A stretch of 64,000 nucleotides of DNA from Pseudozyma flocculosa PF-1. Lineage: Eukaryota > Basidiomycota > Ustilaginomycetes > Ustilaginales > Ustilaginaceae. This document shows, piece after piece, positions 51,935 through 62,530 of the stretch. The position numbers and the translations under genes are program-made. Where the stretch lies: contig NW_006920875.1 in NCBI RefSeq assembly GCF_000417875.1, forward strand, positions 288,538 to 352,537, in the 5' to 3' direction. Each line of letters opens with the position of its first letter. The first letter of the stretch is position 1. The notes under the pieces are model-generated. The model did not search any database and was not told where the DNA came from. It saw nothing but the letters and a program-made list of their open reading frames with translations.

Positions 51935-54900
51935 CCGACCACTCTACGACGTTTGGCCATACCGAGCAGCGCGCTTTGGTGGCCGCGCTAGTGCGATGCG
52001 TCAATGCCTGCCTGCGGAAGAGCAGGACCGGGCTTGTAGCGACAGCCCCACCGCCAGCCCGACTCTCGGCTTCGTCGCTGCGAACGGCTGCGTCTGCGCT
52101 CAAGGCCCTGCATGCTCTCCTCGTCGCCCGAGCCGGCTCGTCGGAGCGCCCAACGGCCTCAGCCGAGCCGCTGGACTCTGCCAGCATCATGGATATGCTT
52201 CTCTTGGCCATCTACACCGGCCTGACCGACATTGCGCCCTCGGCTCCCTCCGGGCATAGGAGCTCGGTTTCGATCGGTGGATCATCCGCCCGGGCTGGCG
52301 TCGCTCGCCTGCAAGCCGGCGCCCTCTCGTTCCCACCATCGCACCACGCCAACGGCCTGTCCTCCAGTCGCTCCTTCACGAAGATGGAGGCTGGCCCCCA
52401 TCCTTCGGTGGCTGCGTCGCCGTCGCTGTCGTCGCACGAGCACGATCCAGGCTTCGATGCTGGCGCCGCTGGCTACGCAACCGAAGCTAGCGTCGTAGGC
52501 GACCATTCAGAGAGCGACATCGACAGCACCGCCAACCGATCTGCATGTGGCTCCGGCAGTGAGGGAAGTAGGTCGGCGCAGCACCGCACTTTGAGGGATT
52601 CGGGGGCGCTCGCCGAGGACGAGCGAAAGAGGGCCGCCGCAGCCAGAGCAGTCCGACAGAACAGTCTCCACTGCCTGATCGCCCTCAACCGGCTCAATCC
52701 GCGAGCGCTCTACGCCTACTGGCCGTCACTCTTTCCCGACAGCATCTTGCCGCCTGCCGCTCTACCGCGGCAGCAGCCCTTCTCCGCGTCGACATCCGAT
52801 GCCGTTGCATCTCGATCATCGCCGCACTCGGCGGCTCGGACCGCTGTCGGTGGCGCCAGCACCCAGAACCTGGGCCGGCAGGCGTCCCTCTTCACCATTG
52901 TCGACGTCGAGGCGTCACTCAGTGTTAGGCTCACGGCGATCGATGCCATGGTCAGCTTGCTCAACGGTGGCCAGGCCTATCTGGGCGCGGCGCAGCAACG
53001 CTCAGGGAGGGTGCCCGCTTTCACCTCGCTATCCGCAAAGCTGGCTGCGCTGATCATCGATCTCCGTGCTTGCTTGCTGCAGAGCTTGCAGAGCGCAGCG
53101 TTGGGTCAGGCGCTGCAAAATCCCGGCGCACCGGATACAGCCCCACCCTCAGCGTCACAGCACGCTGGTGGGCGCGGCCGCGGCGTCGTACTGACAATGG
53201 CGTTGCTGCGTCTCACACGGTCGTTTGCAGCCAGCACGGCCCGTGCCGAGCTGCTCACATCCAACGCCGACGTCTTGCAACCAGCCGTCTTCAAGCTGTG
53301 TTCGCACCCCGACTCGAACGTCGTCGCCCTAGCCTATGGCACGATGGCGGCGCTAGCGGCCAGCGGTCCGTCCAGCCGCGGTGGCGCCATCGGCTACGGT
53401 GACTGGCATCCCGGGATCCCGGCATCGGGCAATGCCGAAGTGGCCGCCGCTCTACTCGACAAGCTCCAGGCCAGCGTGACGACGCCCGGCGCAGAGACGG
53501 TGACCGTGCAGCTGTGGCGGACGCTCGCGCTCTGCATCGGCTCGCAGGTCGCCCGTTTGGCAGTCTCCGCCCTGGTCCGGTCAGTCGCGCTCTGCGAGGG
53601 CAGGGTGACTGGCGTCGTGGGCCCTCGATCCTCGCAAGACGAGCGCCAGGCAGTTGCCGAGTACCTCTTTGCACTGCTCGGGGGCATGGCATCACTGCCC
53701 GCGACGCTTCGACGGGATTTCCTGCTCCAGGTCGACCTCCCGGCGGCAAGGGCAACCTCACCAGTCTCGGCCGCGACATCAGACCATCGCCTACGCGTCC
53801 TCCTCGTCCATCTTGGTCGAGACTCGGCTGCGGGCGTGCGGAGGATTGCCGCCGCCACCCTACCGGCTTGGGCCTCGATGCGACAGGGTATCGAAGCCCT
53901 CGACCCCGGTTCAAACGATGCCAGAGATATCGAGCTGCTCGAACGCCTGTCGCACGACCAGGACGAGAGCGTACGGGCCGAGGTTATCCGAGCGCTTGGC
54001 CACATTGTCGACGCCCCTGCGCGTTCCGACGCCCTCGAGGCGGCCCGGAACGGTCACGACGGCGGTGACAGCGTTTCAAGCGGTACCGCGTCGCTGCGCC
54101 GGTCCATGCTGTTTGGACCTGACGACGATGGCTCACCGTCGTTCCGCTCGCCGCCTCCTCTGCTGCTTGATGCCTTGTCGGATGCATCGACGGCAGTCCG
54201 GCAGCAGGCCGCGTGGGCGCTGGCCAACTGGACAGAGAGCCTGGCCAACGCCGCTGCAGACCAGGCGGATCCGTTAGCGGGGCCGATCGTCGACCCGGTC
54301 ACCTGGTCGAGCTTGGCGCGCGGCGCTCTTTGCGTGCAAGGCGACGCCCCCGCTGTCGTGGTGGGATCGCTGCGCGCTTGCGGCTGCCTGCTCTCTCTGA
54401 TCAGGTTCGACTCTGATGGCGCCGCGCACGACCCTCGATCGCCAGACGACGGTGTGCGAGGCCAGACGCTCGAGGTGATTGGCGTGGTCTGCTCCGTCTT
54501 GGAGCCAAGTCTCCGAGGTGCGGCGACCGGCAGCGCGGGCAAGGCGTCGCCCAGGAGCCCAAAGATGCTCTGGAATGCGGCCAGCGCGCTGGGGAGGGCG
54601 GTGCGGAACCCGAGCCTGCTCTCGTGGCTGTCGGAGCGGCAGCGGGCGACCGAGTCGCAGGCGGGTCGCCAGACGCTGTCACGCGTCCTCGCAGCGTTGG
54701 GCACCGGTCTGACGTCCAAGTACTTTAAGGTCAAGATGATCTGCGCCGAGGCGTTGCTTGCCGTTGCTCCGACGGGCGACGGGTCGGCATCCGCGGCGAC
54801 GACGGCGACGGCGACGGCGGCAACGTTGCGGCGCGAAGACGTGGAGATGCTGGCGGAATCGGTGGACAAGGCGAGCCAGCGCCTCGAGGCAGAGATTGAG

Positions 54901-55017
54901 GCGGCATCGTTTAAAGAGGTCAGCCTGCACGGGCAGGAGTGCCGGAAGCTGTTTGAGCGGCTTTGCGAGGAGTTTGGTGTCCGGTGGGCCGAGGCGGGGC
55001 CCAAGGTGGTCGAGTGA
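51550..55017 (+). CDS. HEAT-repeat protein, HEATR6/DUF4042-like
   Basis: A single exon of 1155 aa consists mostly of alpha-helical repeats. The segment VRQNSLHCLIALNRLNPRAL followed by YAYWPSLFPDS (about 367-398) and the C-terminal KMLWNAASALGRAVRNPSLL with YFKVKMICAEALLAV (about 1005-1060) match the pattern I know from animal HEATR6 (its DUF4042 block and the WNACxAxGNxxxNPxL segment). Classic HEAT units such as VRAEVIRALGHIVDAP and VRQQAAWALANWTESL lie between. A pure CAG-coded Gln run (about 116-128) interrupts the N-terminal helices. The molecular role of this family is poorly known. No membrane segment or signal peptide is seen. The start is the first ATG of the frame; the N-terminal residues are weakly conserved, so it could be slightly downstream. 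Confidence 0.75.
51894..51932 (+). repeat. CAG run coding polyglutamine in the HEAT-repeat protein
   Basis: About 12-13 consecutive CAG codons end in a CAA. This is the second pure CAG tract in the window, alongside the epsin. Confidence 0.85.
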
Positions 55018-55040
55018 GGGCGGGGTTGGCGGGGCTCCAG

Positions 55041-55597
55041 TCACGACCCGTAGTCTCGGAGGGCCTGTACCGAGCTCCAACGCGGGCGGACGGGTCGATG
55101 CTGGCGAGTGCCGACGTCGTTGCTGCCGTCGTCGCTGCCGTTTTGAATGCGCGCTTTGGCCGATTGCATTGGTGTTGCGTAGCTCGACGAACGTGGCATC
55201 GATGGGCGCGTGTCGCCCGCAGGGGTCTGTGGAGCGCTTGGACCGGACAGAAGCGGCTGGCGCTCGGGGTTGCGCAGTTGCTGCTCCCGCTCGTCGTCGT
55301 CGTCGTCGTCGTCGTCGTTGTAACAGCAAGACGGGCAGCAAGGTGCCGTCGAGCAGCCGGAGCAGCAGCAAGCTGTGAAGACGAAAGAGCAGTACGAGTC
55401 CAACCGAACCCAGAGCGCCCAGTCAGCAAGAGACGGGGTGACATGGCATTCACACCGATCTGCGGCTGAGGCTCACGAGGTCCGTTTGCGAGGGTACGAT
55501 CGTCTCGCAGGCCGAGGAGGGCAGCGTCGCAGGTGACGAGGCAGGCCTGGCACGCGACGACGGCGAGGCCGGCCAGGTAGTCGAAGAGGATGTCCAT
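55041..55597 (-). CDS. Small cysteine-rich protein with acidic dileucine sorting signal
   Basis: Two exons, 55597-55477 and 55372-55041, join in frame (150 aa); donor CTC|GTGAGC, acceptor TTCACAG. The N-terminus is a hydrophobic stretch (MDILFDYLAGLAVVACQACL). A cysteine cluster encoded across the junction has 9 Cys in 16 residues (42-57, CCCSGCSTAPCC then PSCC), followed by eight Asp and NPERQPLLSG, then a Ser/Pro-rich tail ending ALRDYGS. The ExxPLL box is an established type of adaptor-dependent endosomal or vacuolar sorting signal. Clustered Cys next to a hydrophobic segment often mean palmitoylation. Together they suggest a small membrane-anchored protein of the late secretory pathway; that is inference and I recognise no named family. 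Its stop lies 23 bp from the HEAT-repeat gene's stop, so the 3' ends probably overlap. Confidence 0.6.
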
Positions 55598-56448
55598 CCC
55601 TCGGCCGCTTCCACCCTGCCGCGTCGAGACGGGATGGTGGTGCCGGTGGTGGAAGAATGGGGTGGTCTTGGCCAGGACTGGACGACGACGACGACGACGA
55701 CGACAAGGGAGCGGGGGCTGAGCCAGCGATGCCAGATTGATTGACGCGTGATCGCTTCTTGCATCCCCAGCCAACGCTGCCTGCCTCCACTTTCGCCGGC
55801 GCTGACCCTTGCAGGACCAGGACCAGGCAGGACGAGCAAGGTCGTGGGTGGAGGCCCAAACGACGTGCGTGACTGATGGCCCAAAGCAAGCTTCGTCAAG
55901 CCAACCTCGCCTTGACGTGACATGACAGCAGGCCAGCTGGCCAGGCCAGGCCAGGCCAGGTCGATCTTGCCTGTCGCGCTGCCAGATGGGCTCGACATCA
56001 CGTACGCCGCCCCGCTGCGGTAGGCTTCGCTACACCTCGTCAGGCAAAGAAAACGCAACCAGACGGCGAGGCTGACTCAGGTCTAAAGCCCCCTCCTCGG
56101 CCGTCCTGCCCTGCCCTGCCCTGGCAGAGTGCAGTGGATCCTCGCCGTCCGGCCTGCTCCCCCTCTCTCGACCAAGTCGCACGTACGCTAGACCAGCGCA
56201 GCCCGGTCCTGTCTGGCCGGCTGGACATGACGTTTTGTCCACGCCTCGCCTCGCCTCGTCGCCCCCTTCTTCGTCGAGGTCCGCGCTCGGATCGGTATAA
56301 GAAGCCCGAGCCTGCCTGCTTGCCTCCCTTCTGACCTCGTCGCAACCAACCAACCTTCTTTGACCGCACCCAGAGCTCCATTACTCGTTCTCGACTCTCA
56401 CATCGACTCCATCTACACCCCACTTCGCTTCAACATCCCCCGGACAAC
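55598..56448. promoter_or_regulatory. Divergent promoter of the Cys-rich gene (-) and profilin-like gene (+)
   Basis: These 851 bp between start codons contain CCAGG/GGCCA repeats (55920-55960). A good TATA-like element at 56296-56301 lies about 150 bp before the profilin-like ATG. No exon was recognised. Confidence 0.5.
56296..56301 (+). promoter_or_regulatory. TATA-like box (TATAAG) before the profilin-like gene
   Basis: GGTATAAGAAG is set in otherwise GC-rich DNA about 150 bp upstream of the start codon. A C/T-rich leader follows it. This is the clearest core-promoter element in the window. Confidence 0.5.
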
Positions 56449-57163
56449 ATGGCAGGAGGAGCAGCAGTCAACCGCGGTCCGCACACGGGCAGCGGCAGCG
56501 AGGCGGCCGTCTCGGACCTCTCGGGTCCGCAGAGGAAGAGCCTGCTCAGCAACCTCGACTTTGGCGGTGAGTAGCCGCGCCCTTCGTCGGTGGCATCGTC
56601 GACGCGGGGCCAGGGCCATCCCAATCTGACGCCTGGCCCCTGCCCCCTGCCCCTGGTCCTGCCCCTACCCCTACCCCTGTCCTCTGGCCATGCCCGCCAC
56701 CGTGCTTGCCGGCACGGTCGCAACAGAGCTGGTCCGACTCAACCTGCCGCCCGCGACTGGCGTGGACGAGTACGCCCTGTTTGACAAGGACGACGCGCTG
56801 GCCGTCCACGGCTCGCAGCCCTCGTTCACTCGCTCCTTTGACCCGGACGTCGTGCGCAAGCTCATCGACCTCTTCACCGCCCTCAACGCGCCCGCCGTCT
56901 CGACGGCCGACGCCGGCCTCGACAGCATCACCATCAACGACACCAAGTACACCGTCAGCGGCCCGCGCGGCGGCCAGCACCCGCTCGAACTCGCCACCCT
57001 CCACTCGGACAAGCACGTCTTCTTCGTCACCAACACCGCAACCCTCCTCGTCATCGTACAGGCCGCCCCCGGCGCAGACGTAAAGCAGAAGACAAACGAA
57101 AAGGAAGGCCTCTGGGCCGCCGTCAGGAGCTTCACCTTTGCCCTCACCGAAAAGGGCCTCTGA
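56449..57163 (+). CDS. Profilin-like protein
   Basis: Exons 56449-56566 and 56727-57163 join in frame (184 aa); acceptor CAACAG follows a very C/T-rich tract. After a polar N-terminus (SEAAVSDLSGPQRKSLLSNLDFG) the order of elements follows profilin: an Ala-Leu-x-Asp-x-Asp strand (YALFDKDDALAVHGS), a helix (VVRKLIDLFTAL), a 'SITINDTKYTV' strand like the profilin 'GxTINGxKYxV', paired strands DKHVFFVTNTATLLVIVQA, and a final amphipathic helix (EGLWAAVRSFTFALTEKGL). Profilins bind actin monomers and proline-rich proteins and are usually about 126 aa; this one is longer and lacks the N-terminal tryptophan motif. A roadblock/LC7-type fold is the main alternative. The first exon is chosen by an in-phase GTGAGT donor. 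Confidence 0.5.
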
Positions 57164-57387
57164 TGTCGCCGCCAGGATCGCGCATGCCAGATACCAATTC
57201 AATGGACCGAGGATAGAAACTACGGAATCGTATTGCTGGCGTGACTGGATGTGACCTGAGTCGGTGAAGGTGCCCTTGGGGAGAGGTAGAGTAGTGTTGT
57301 TGTACAGCCGAGTCAGGAGAGTCGGTGGGCGGACGGACAGGAGCAAGGCGAGGCAAGGCGAGGCGAGGCGAGGCTGCACGAAGGCGA

Positions 57388-59563
57388 TCAGCCCAGGAAG
57401 CCGGCATGGGCCTGGGCCAGGCCTTGCCAAATGTCGATGGCGTCGCCTTCCTCGTGGCAGCCCAGCAGCGACACGCCGACATCGGCCTCGTCCGGGTAGA
57501 TGCGCGTGCTGATGGCGATGGCGTCGTCGACAAACACCTCGAGCACCGAGTTGTCGAGGAAGAGGCGCACACGGTGCGTCGTCGTGCGGCTGCCGTCGCG
57601 GCGTCGGGCGAGGGCCACGTCGATGTCGTCCGTCTTGACCTCGATGCCCCGCTCCAAGACGCTCGTCCTGCCCGCGCTGCGGCTGCGGTCGACGACGATG
57701 CGGTCGTCGGCCGTGAGGTAGACGAGCGTGCGCGTGCTCATGTCGGCGCTGTGGGCCAGGGCGAATCCAGAGACGCGGCCTGCCGCCGGTGTCGAAAGGC
57801 TGGCGACGACCTCGAGGGATCGAGCAGAGACGTCCGGCAGGTGTCGCCGCGGCGCTTCGATGCCAGCGGCGTGGATCTGGATCGCGCTGTCCCTGGATGC
57901 AGCGGCTGGTTGGAGCGAGGCAACGTTGACGTGGCGCGCCCCCGTGCGCAGGCCAAGCACCTCTTCGACCGGTCGGATGCCCAGCTCCTCGGAATCGGGA
58001 TGCCAGAAGAGCTCGCGCGGCAGCGAGAGGCAGCCGGACCAGCCCTGGCGCTCGTACTGGTCCTCGGGCAGGTCGTCTTCGGTGATCCAGCCCCACATGA
58101 TCCTGCGGTCCTTGACCGGATCCTGGAACGAGCTGGCGGCGTACAGGCAGCCGTGATCCAGCAGGCCCGTGCGGACCGGCTCGAGAGAGATGCCGGCCCG
58201 CGATCCCTGCAGCGTGCGGCGGTGCGCCTCGTACTTCATGTAGATGGCGGCGCGCTGCGGGCCCGGCTCGGTGCACCCCTCGACGTTGATGAGCAGGTAG
58301 TCGTGGTGCTGCGCTGCGTCGCCCTCTGGCCCGACCGAGAAGAAGTTGCACACCTCCCAGTTCTTGCCGAGGTCGACGCCGTGCGGCGTTGACTTTGAGT
58401 TCCTCCCGACGTCGCAGAGGTGGCCGATGTATTGCCACGACGAGAGGTCCGAGGGGTCGATGGAGTAGGCGAACACCGTGGGCGTCTTGTCCTTGAGGCC
58501 TCCGGCAATGAGGCCGTAGAGCCCCGGACTGCTCATGCCAAGCACAGCGTCGAGCAGCGGCCAGGCAGACACGTACGGATCCCGCCACGAGATGATGTCG
58601 ACCTCGGCAGGCGGGCCGTCGAGGATGCAGCCCTGGGGCGTCCACGTCTGCCCGCCGTCGGTCGAGGTGGAGAGGGCCAGCTTCTCTGCTCCGCGATGGT
58701 AGGGCAGCGTGTGGTGGATGGGCAGGTGCGAGACCTGTCAGACAGGTGCAAGGCCCAGAAGGGAACAGGGTGGGAGCACGCCAATCGTCAGCATCCCAGG
58801 CGTCTTGTCTGTGGGTCCTCGATCTCAAGGCTACCCGGCATCGACTCACTGCAGTGTAGATGGCCGTCATGGGTTGGGCGCGCTGGCGCACCTCTGCTGC
58901 TGCTTCTGCTGCCGCTGATGTCGCCGCTTTCGTCGCCTCTTGGTGCGCCCCAACGGCCTCGTCCGTCCCATCCTCTTCTGCCAAGGGCCCTCGCATGAGG
59001 ACGCAGCCGGTAAAGACGCCCTTGTGGTCGTACTGCGTGCCCGGCTGTATGACGGCGCTGCGGCTCGACTGCCAGCGGACGAGGTCCTTGCTCGTCGCGT
59101 GGCCCCAAGACATGTTGCCCCACGTCGAGCCCTTTGGGTTCCACTGATACCACATGTGGTACTGGCCGGTCCGAGGATCGTACGATGGCCCGCACGGGTC
59201 ATTCATCCAGCCGTCGGGCGCCATTAGGTGCGACGAGGGCCTCCAGCGGTGAAAGGCGACGTCGTCGGCCGATGCGCCTCGCCGTTGCGTCCGCTGCTGC
59301 TGCTGCTGCTGCGGCTGCGGCTGCTGCTGCTGCTGCCCAGCTACCATCGGAGCGCGCTTGGCCTTTGCGACGGCGACGGCGGCGTTGTGGGCCGACACCA
59401 TCATGGCGCCCTGCGCGGCGGCCACATCGTCGCGGAGGGAGTCGGCGAAGTCCAGGCTGTGCGATCCGTAGGCGATGCGTCTGGGATCTGCCAGGGGAAA
59501 GCTGGCGGTGGTGGGGATGGTGCTGGTGGTCAGGGAAGGGCGCCTGGCCTCGACGGAGGCCAT
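57388..59563 (-). CDS. GH32 beta-fructofuranosidase (invertase/inulinase type), no signal peptide
   Basis: GH32 enzymes hydrolyse sucrose or fructans with a five-bladed propeller and a beta-sandwich. Exons 59563-58850 and 58734-57388 join in frame (686 aa). The nucleophile motif reads WMNDPCG (Asp122), the transition-state stabiliser SWRDPY (Asp290) is intact, and the acid/base motif reads NWEVCNFF (Glu365) where extracellular invertases have WECPDLF. MWGWITED and the C-terminal sandwich (LFLDNSVLEVFVDDAIAIS) complete the fold. The N-terminus is Ser/Thr/Ala-rich with a Gln/Pro run (77-89) and no hydrophobic leader, so the protein is probably intracellular. Residues 195-230 form an Ala/Glu insert in the first domain. 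The three carboxylates are all present, so activity is expected; the preferred substrate cannot be told from sequence. Confidence 0.87.
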
Positions 59564-61947
59564 CTTGTTCGGCGATCTAGACGACGGCCAGCTGCCGGGT
59601 GCAGAATCAGCCGGGTGGATCGGAGAAAAGCGGCCGATGACGCGCAGGGTCAATAGGTCGGGGGGACCACGTCGCGACGTTGACGATACTCGGATGGGTA
59701 GCGGTATCAGGTCGAGTCTCTTTGTGTCGAGCAAGCGGCTGGCCAACGAAGTCCGATCGCGAGGCGGAAGTTGCCGATGGGGCAAAGGCCACTCGACGAG
59801 ACGACAAGCCTCTTCGGTCAGGTTCCGCTCCGAGGCCAAGAATCGGCGCGGCACCGACCCGGAGCGAGCGTCGGCGGGCGTCACAAGGTGTCGGATCCAG
59901 CGACGGATCTGCCGAGCCGTGTGGGTGAATGGTATCTTGGTCGAGAGGTCGACGTAGGAAGGGATGGCAACACCGAGGCTGGGAGTGGTCGAGATGCGGA
60001 AGGGTGTCTGCAGCGTTAATGGGCGACAGGGCGTGAGGCCAACGAGGAGCTGAACCGGTACGGTAACAAAGCCCCCCCTTTTGAGGGATCTCGTTGCTAA
60101 AGCAGGCGACAAAGCGGCGTGTCGAGGACGTCGTTGCAATGAGCCGTCGCTGGATCAAGGCGTGGTTAGGGAGGGGCAGCAAAGCTCAAAGTTGGTGGGA
60201 TGGCGGGACAAAAAGGAGCGTGCGGGCCGACTTGTTAAGGGCCCGACGGACCGCATCCTGACGGACCCCGCTGAGAGCATGTATGGCGCCGTCTCGGAGC
60301 GGCCACGGCCCAACGACAAGCCAGACGGCGGCCAAGAGAACGTCGCAGTGCCGTGCCTTGAGGGAAGCACGGAGCCACGTCGGGCGCCGCGCGGACTCTT
60401 CCCGCCCGCCAACACCAACCCCCGCGGTGGCCGAGCTACGTATGTGCGTTACGGTACCGTACAGCACCTCCTCGAGTGCGTTCCGATGGGGCGCCGCCAG
60501 ACGACGGGTCCACCGTAGTGCGTGATGCTCAAGCTCAAGGTGCTGACGGCCAACACCGACCATACTCGAGCGGGCAGCTTCCGATGAAGGCCCGGTCGGC
60601 CAAGGCTCCTGCTCGTAGACTCGTATCGGTAACAGGGTCCCCTCGGACGTGAAGCTTTGCGCCGCGAGGGGCGACCGGAGATGCGCAATACGGGCGAGGC
60701 TCGGTCGGTGGGTCGGTCGGTCGGCCTCTGTGGCCCCTCCTGTCATCATGCCCTCCCCCGCAAAAACACGAGGTTAGCCGGCGAACACTCCGCCTTCCTA
60801 TCGGTGGCACGCCATGGCGCCACGGAGATGACGACTGACAGGTCGGTCACTTTGATGTTGTCGATACCAATGTGGCTATCTCTCAACAGCAGGTTGGAAG
60901 GGTCGAGGATTGCCGCAGCAAAGAGGTCGCCACGCTGCTCTGGCGTCAAACGGGGGGATCGCGACCGAGGCGCCAAGGTTGGTCGGCGCTGTTCTGTCCA
61001 GTCCGCATCGCTCCTCGGTAGCACGGCAGGGAATAGTCTAGCGCTCACGACGATGACGATAGCAGGACGATACGCTTACGGCTGACCGATGGGGGGATAT
61101 CGTAGGTATCGTAGATGCAGGCGCCGCCATCTACGCAGCGGAGACGTCCCGCTCGAGCCTCGGCCGTTGCGCCCCTTTTCTCCGCCGCAGCCTTCTCCCG
61201 AGCAGAGCTGATGGCGTTGAGATGCGACCGAGAGCGGGAAGAAAGCGGGCTGTCGGGTGGCGAAAAGCATCTGGACGACAAAGGAAGAGGCTGGGTCTGG
61301 GCCGTCATCGCTGTTGGAACGTCAGCCCGGGCAACCGACCGAGGTGGGACAGAGGGCGTTCCGCCCGCCCGTCGACGTCGGGCCCTTTTCGGGCCGGCCT
61401 CGCATCGCCTCGCCCGCTCACCTCTGGACGCCGGCACGCGCCCTGTGCTCGTGCTTGACCCCGCCCCGAGCGACCCCGTCGCCGGTCGCCCTCGGAGCCG
61501 GCACAGCCCTCTCACCCCATCAGAGGTCCCGCCCGGCTCCGACGAGCTGATTGTTTGATGGCTCCCCCACAGTGCAGAGTCCATCGGGCAAGCCCACGCC
61601 GTCGTGCACAGGAACGTGGCAGTCCCGAGCGAAGGATCAGCACAGCTGTGCGCCCATGTTGGTCTCCCTCGTACCGCCAGGACGACAATGTCGCAAGAGG
61701 GGTCACGCAGAGCCTCGTCAGCGCGATGGAGCACCCCGTCCGTCGAGGATCTGCTTCCATACACGCCGCACGAGCCATCTTGCTCGCGCGTGCAAATGTC
61801 ATGGGGCAAAGTCGATGTCGAGAAGCCGCCTCGATCTCCCAACTCGGTACCAGCAGGGTCAGGTGGGTCGTTCTGCGAAGCCAGCGGACGTCCACAACGC
61901 AGGCCTGGATGTTTCAGCAACACGCCAATCACGACCGATGGATTGCG
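59564..61947. other. Intergenic: GH32 promoter and KSH1 3' region, with unassigned frames
   Basis: 2.4 kb. Minus-strand frames at 61045-61308 (MTAQTQPLPL..., with RCVDGGACIYDTYDIPP) and 60746-61048 (LTPEQRGDLFAAAILDPSNLLLR then HIGIDNIKVTDLSVVISV) look more protein-like than chance. A GTAAGC donor ends the first, but I could not join them in phase and recognise no family. The remainder shows nothing clear. Confidence 0.4.
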
Positions 61948-62530
61948 TTAGAAGACCTCGTAGGCAGCCATGATGATGCACGCCAGCGACACGTAGGGTG
62001 ATAATCTCTCGCCTGGAGTAGATGCAAACGCGGCCGTGAGCATCGAGCGAATGAAACGGAAGGAGGCGAGGGGAAGCAGAGCGGTCAGGGATCGGAACTG
62101 TGCGAGGAGGACACGAGCGGAATGCACACATACCGATGCGAGCCGCCTTGAAGAAGAGACCCATGAACCTGCGGCGTCAGGAAGCATTCGGACCGAAGAA
62201 GCGACAGTTCGGAGGTCAGCGTTCGAGGCAAGGCAGCGCAGACCCGGTAGGACGGGCATGGGATTGACGGCTGACGCGCACCCCTGCTTGTTGCGATCGA
62301 CGAGCGCTGGTGCCGTGGCGCGGACGTATGTGCATGTGCAGATGAGGAGCAAGATGACGAGCAAGAGCGATTGGAAGTTGAATAGCGCCGACTGCGCCAC
62401 GTCGTCGACAGACAGCGTGACGGAGGGAGAGCAAGCCAAGGGAGGAGGAAAGCGGGTCGGCGTGTCAGTCGAGCGCGCGGGCCAAGTCAGGCTATCATGC
62501 TTGAGGAGGAGACGGAGCGGAACGGACCAT
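61948..62530 (-). CDS. KSH1: Kish/TMEM167 small Golgi membrane protein
   Basis: Ksh1 is an essential early-secretory-pathway protein of about 70 aa. Exons 62391-62282, 62168-62134 and 62012-61948 read [55 protein letters not shown] and [14 protein letters not shown], a full-length match to the family (hydrophobic helix, DRNKxG, KxARIGERxSPY, second helix). The family begins Met-Ser-Ala, and no ATG precedes Ser in this exon. The best reconstruction is a first exon consisting only of the start codon at 62530-62528 (ATG|GTCCGT), with a 136-nt intron ending GTGGCGCAG, giving 70 aa. The alternative is the in-frame ATG at 62439, adding [16 protein letters not shown] (85 aa). The product is certain; the 5' end is not. 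Confidence 0.9.

Noticed and set aside
54679..55371. Minus-strand frame overlapping the 3' end of the HEAT-repeat gene
   Set aside because: Arg/Leu-rich complement frame. The real minus-strand gene here uses another frame and ends at 55041.
56546..60139. 1197-codon minus-strand frame over the GH32 and profilin-like genes
   Set aside because: Only its middle part (the first GH32 exon) is real. The rest is read-through of the intron and out-of-frame sequence.
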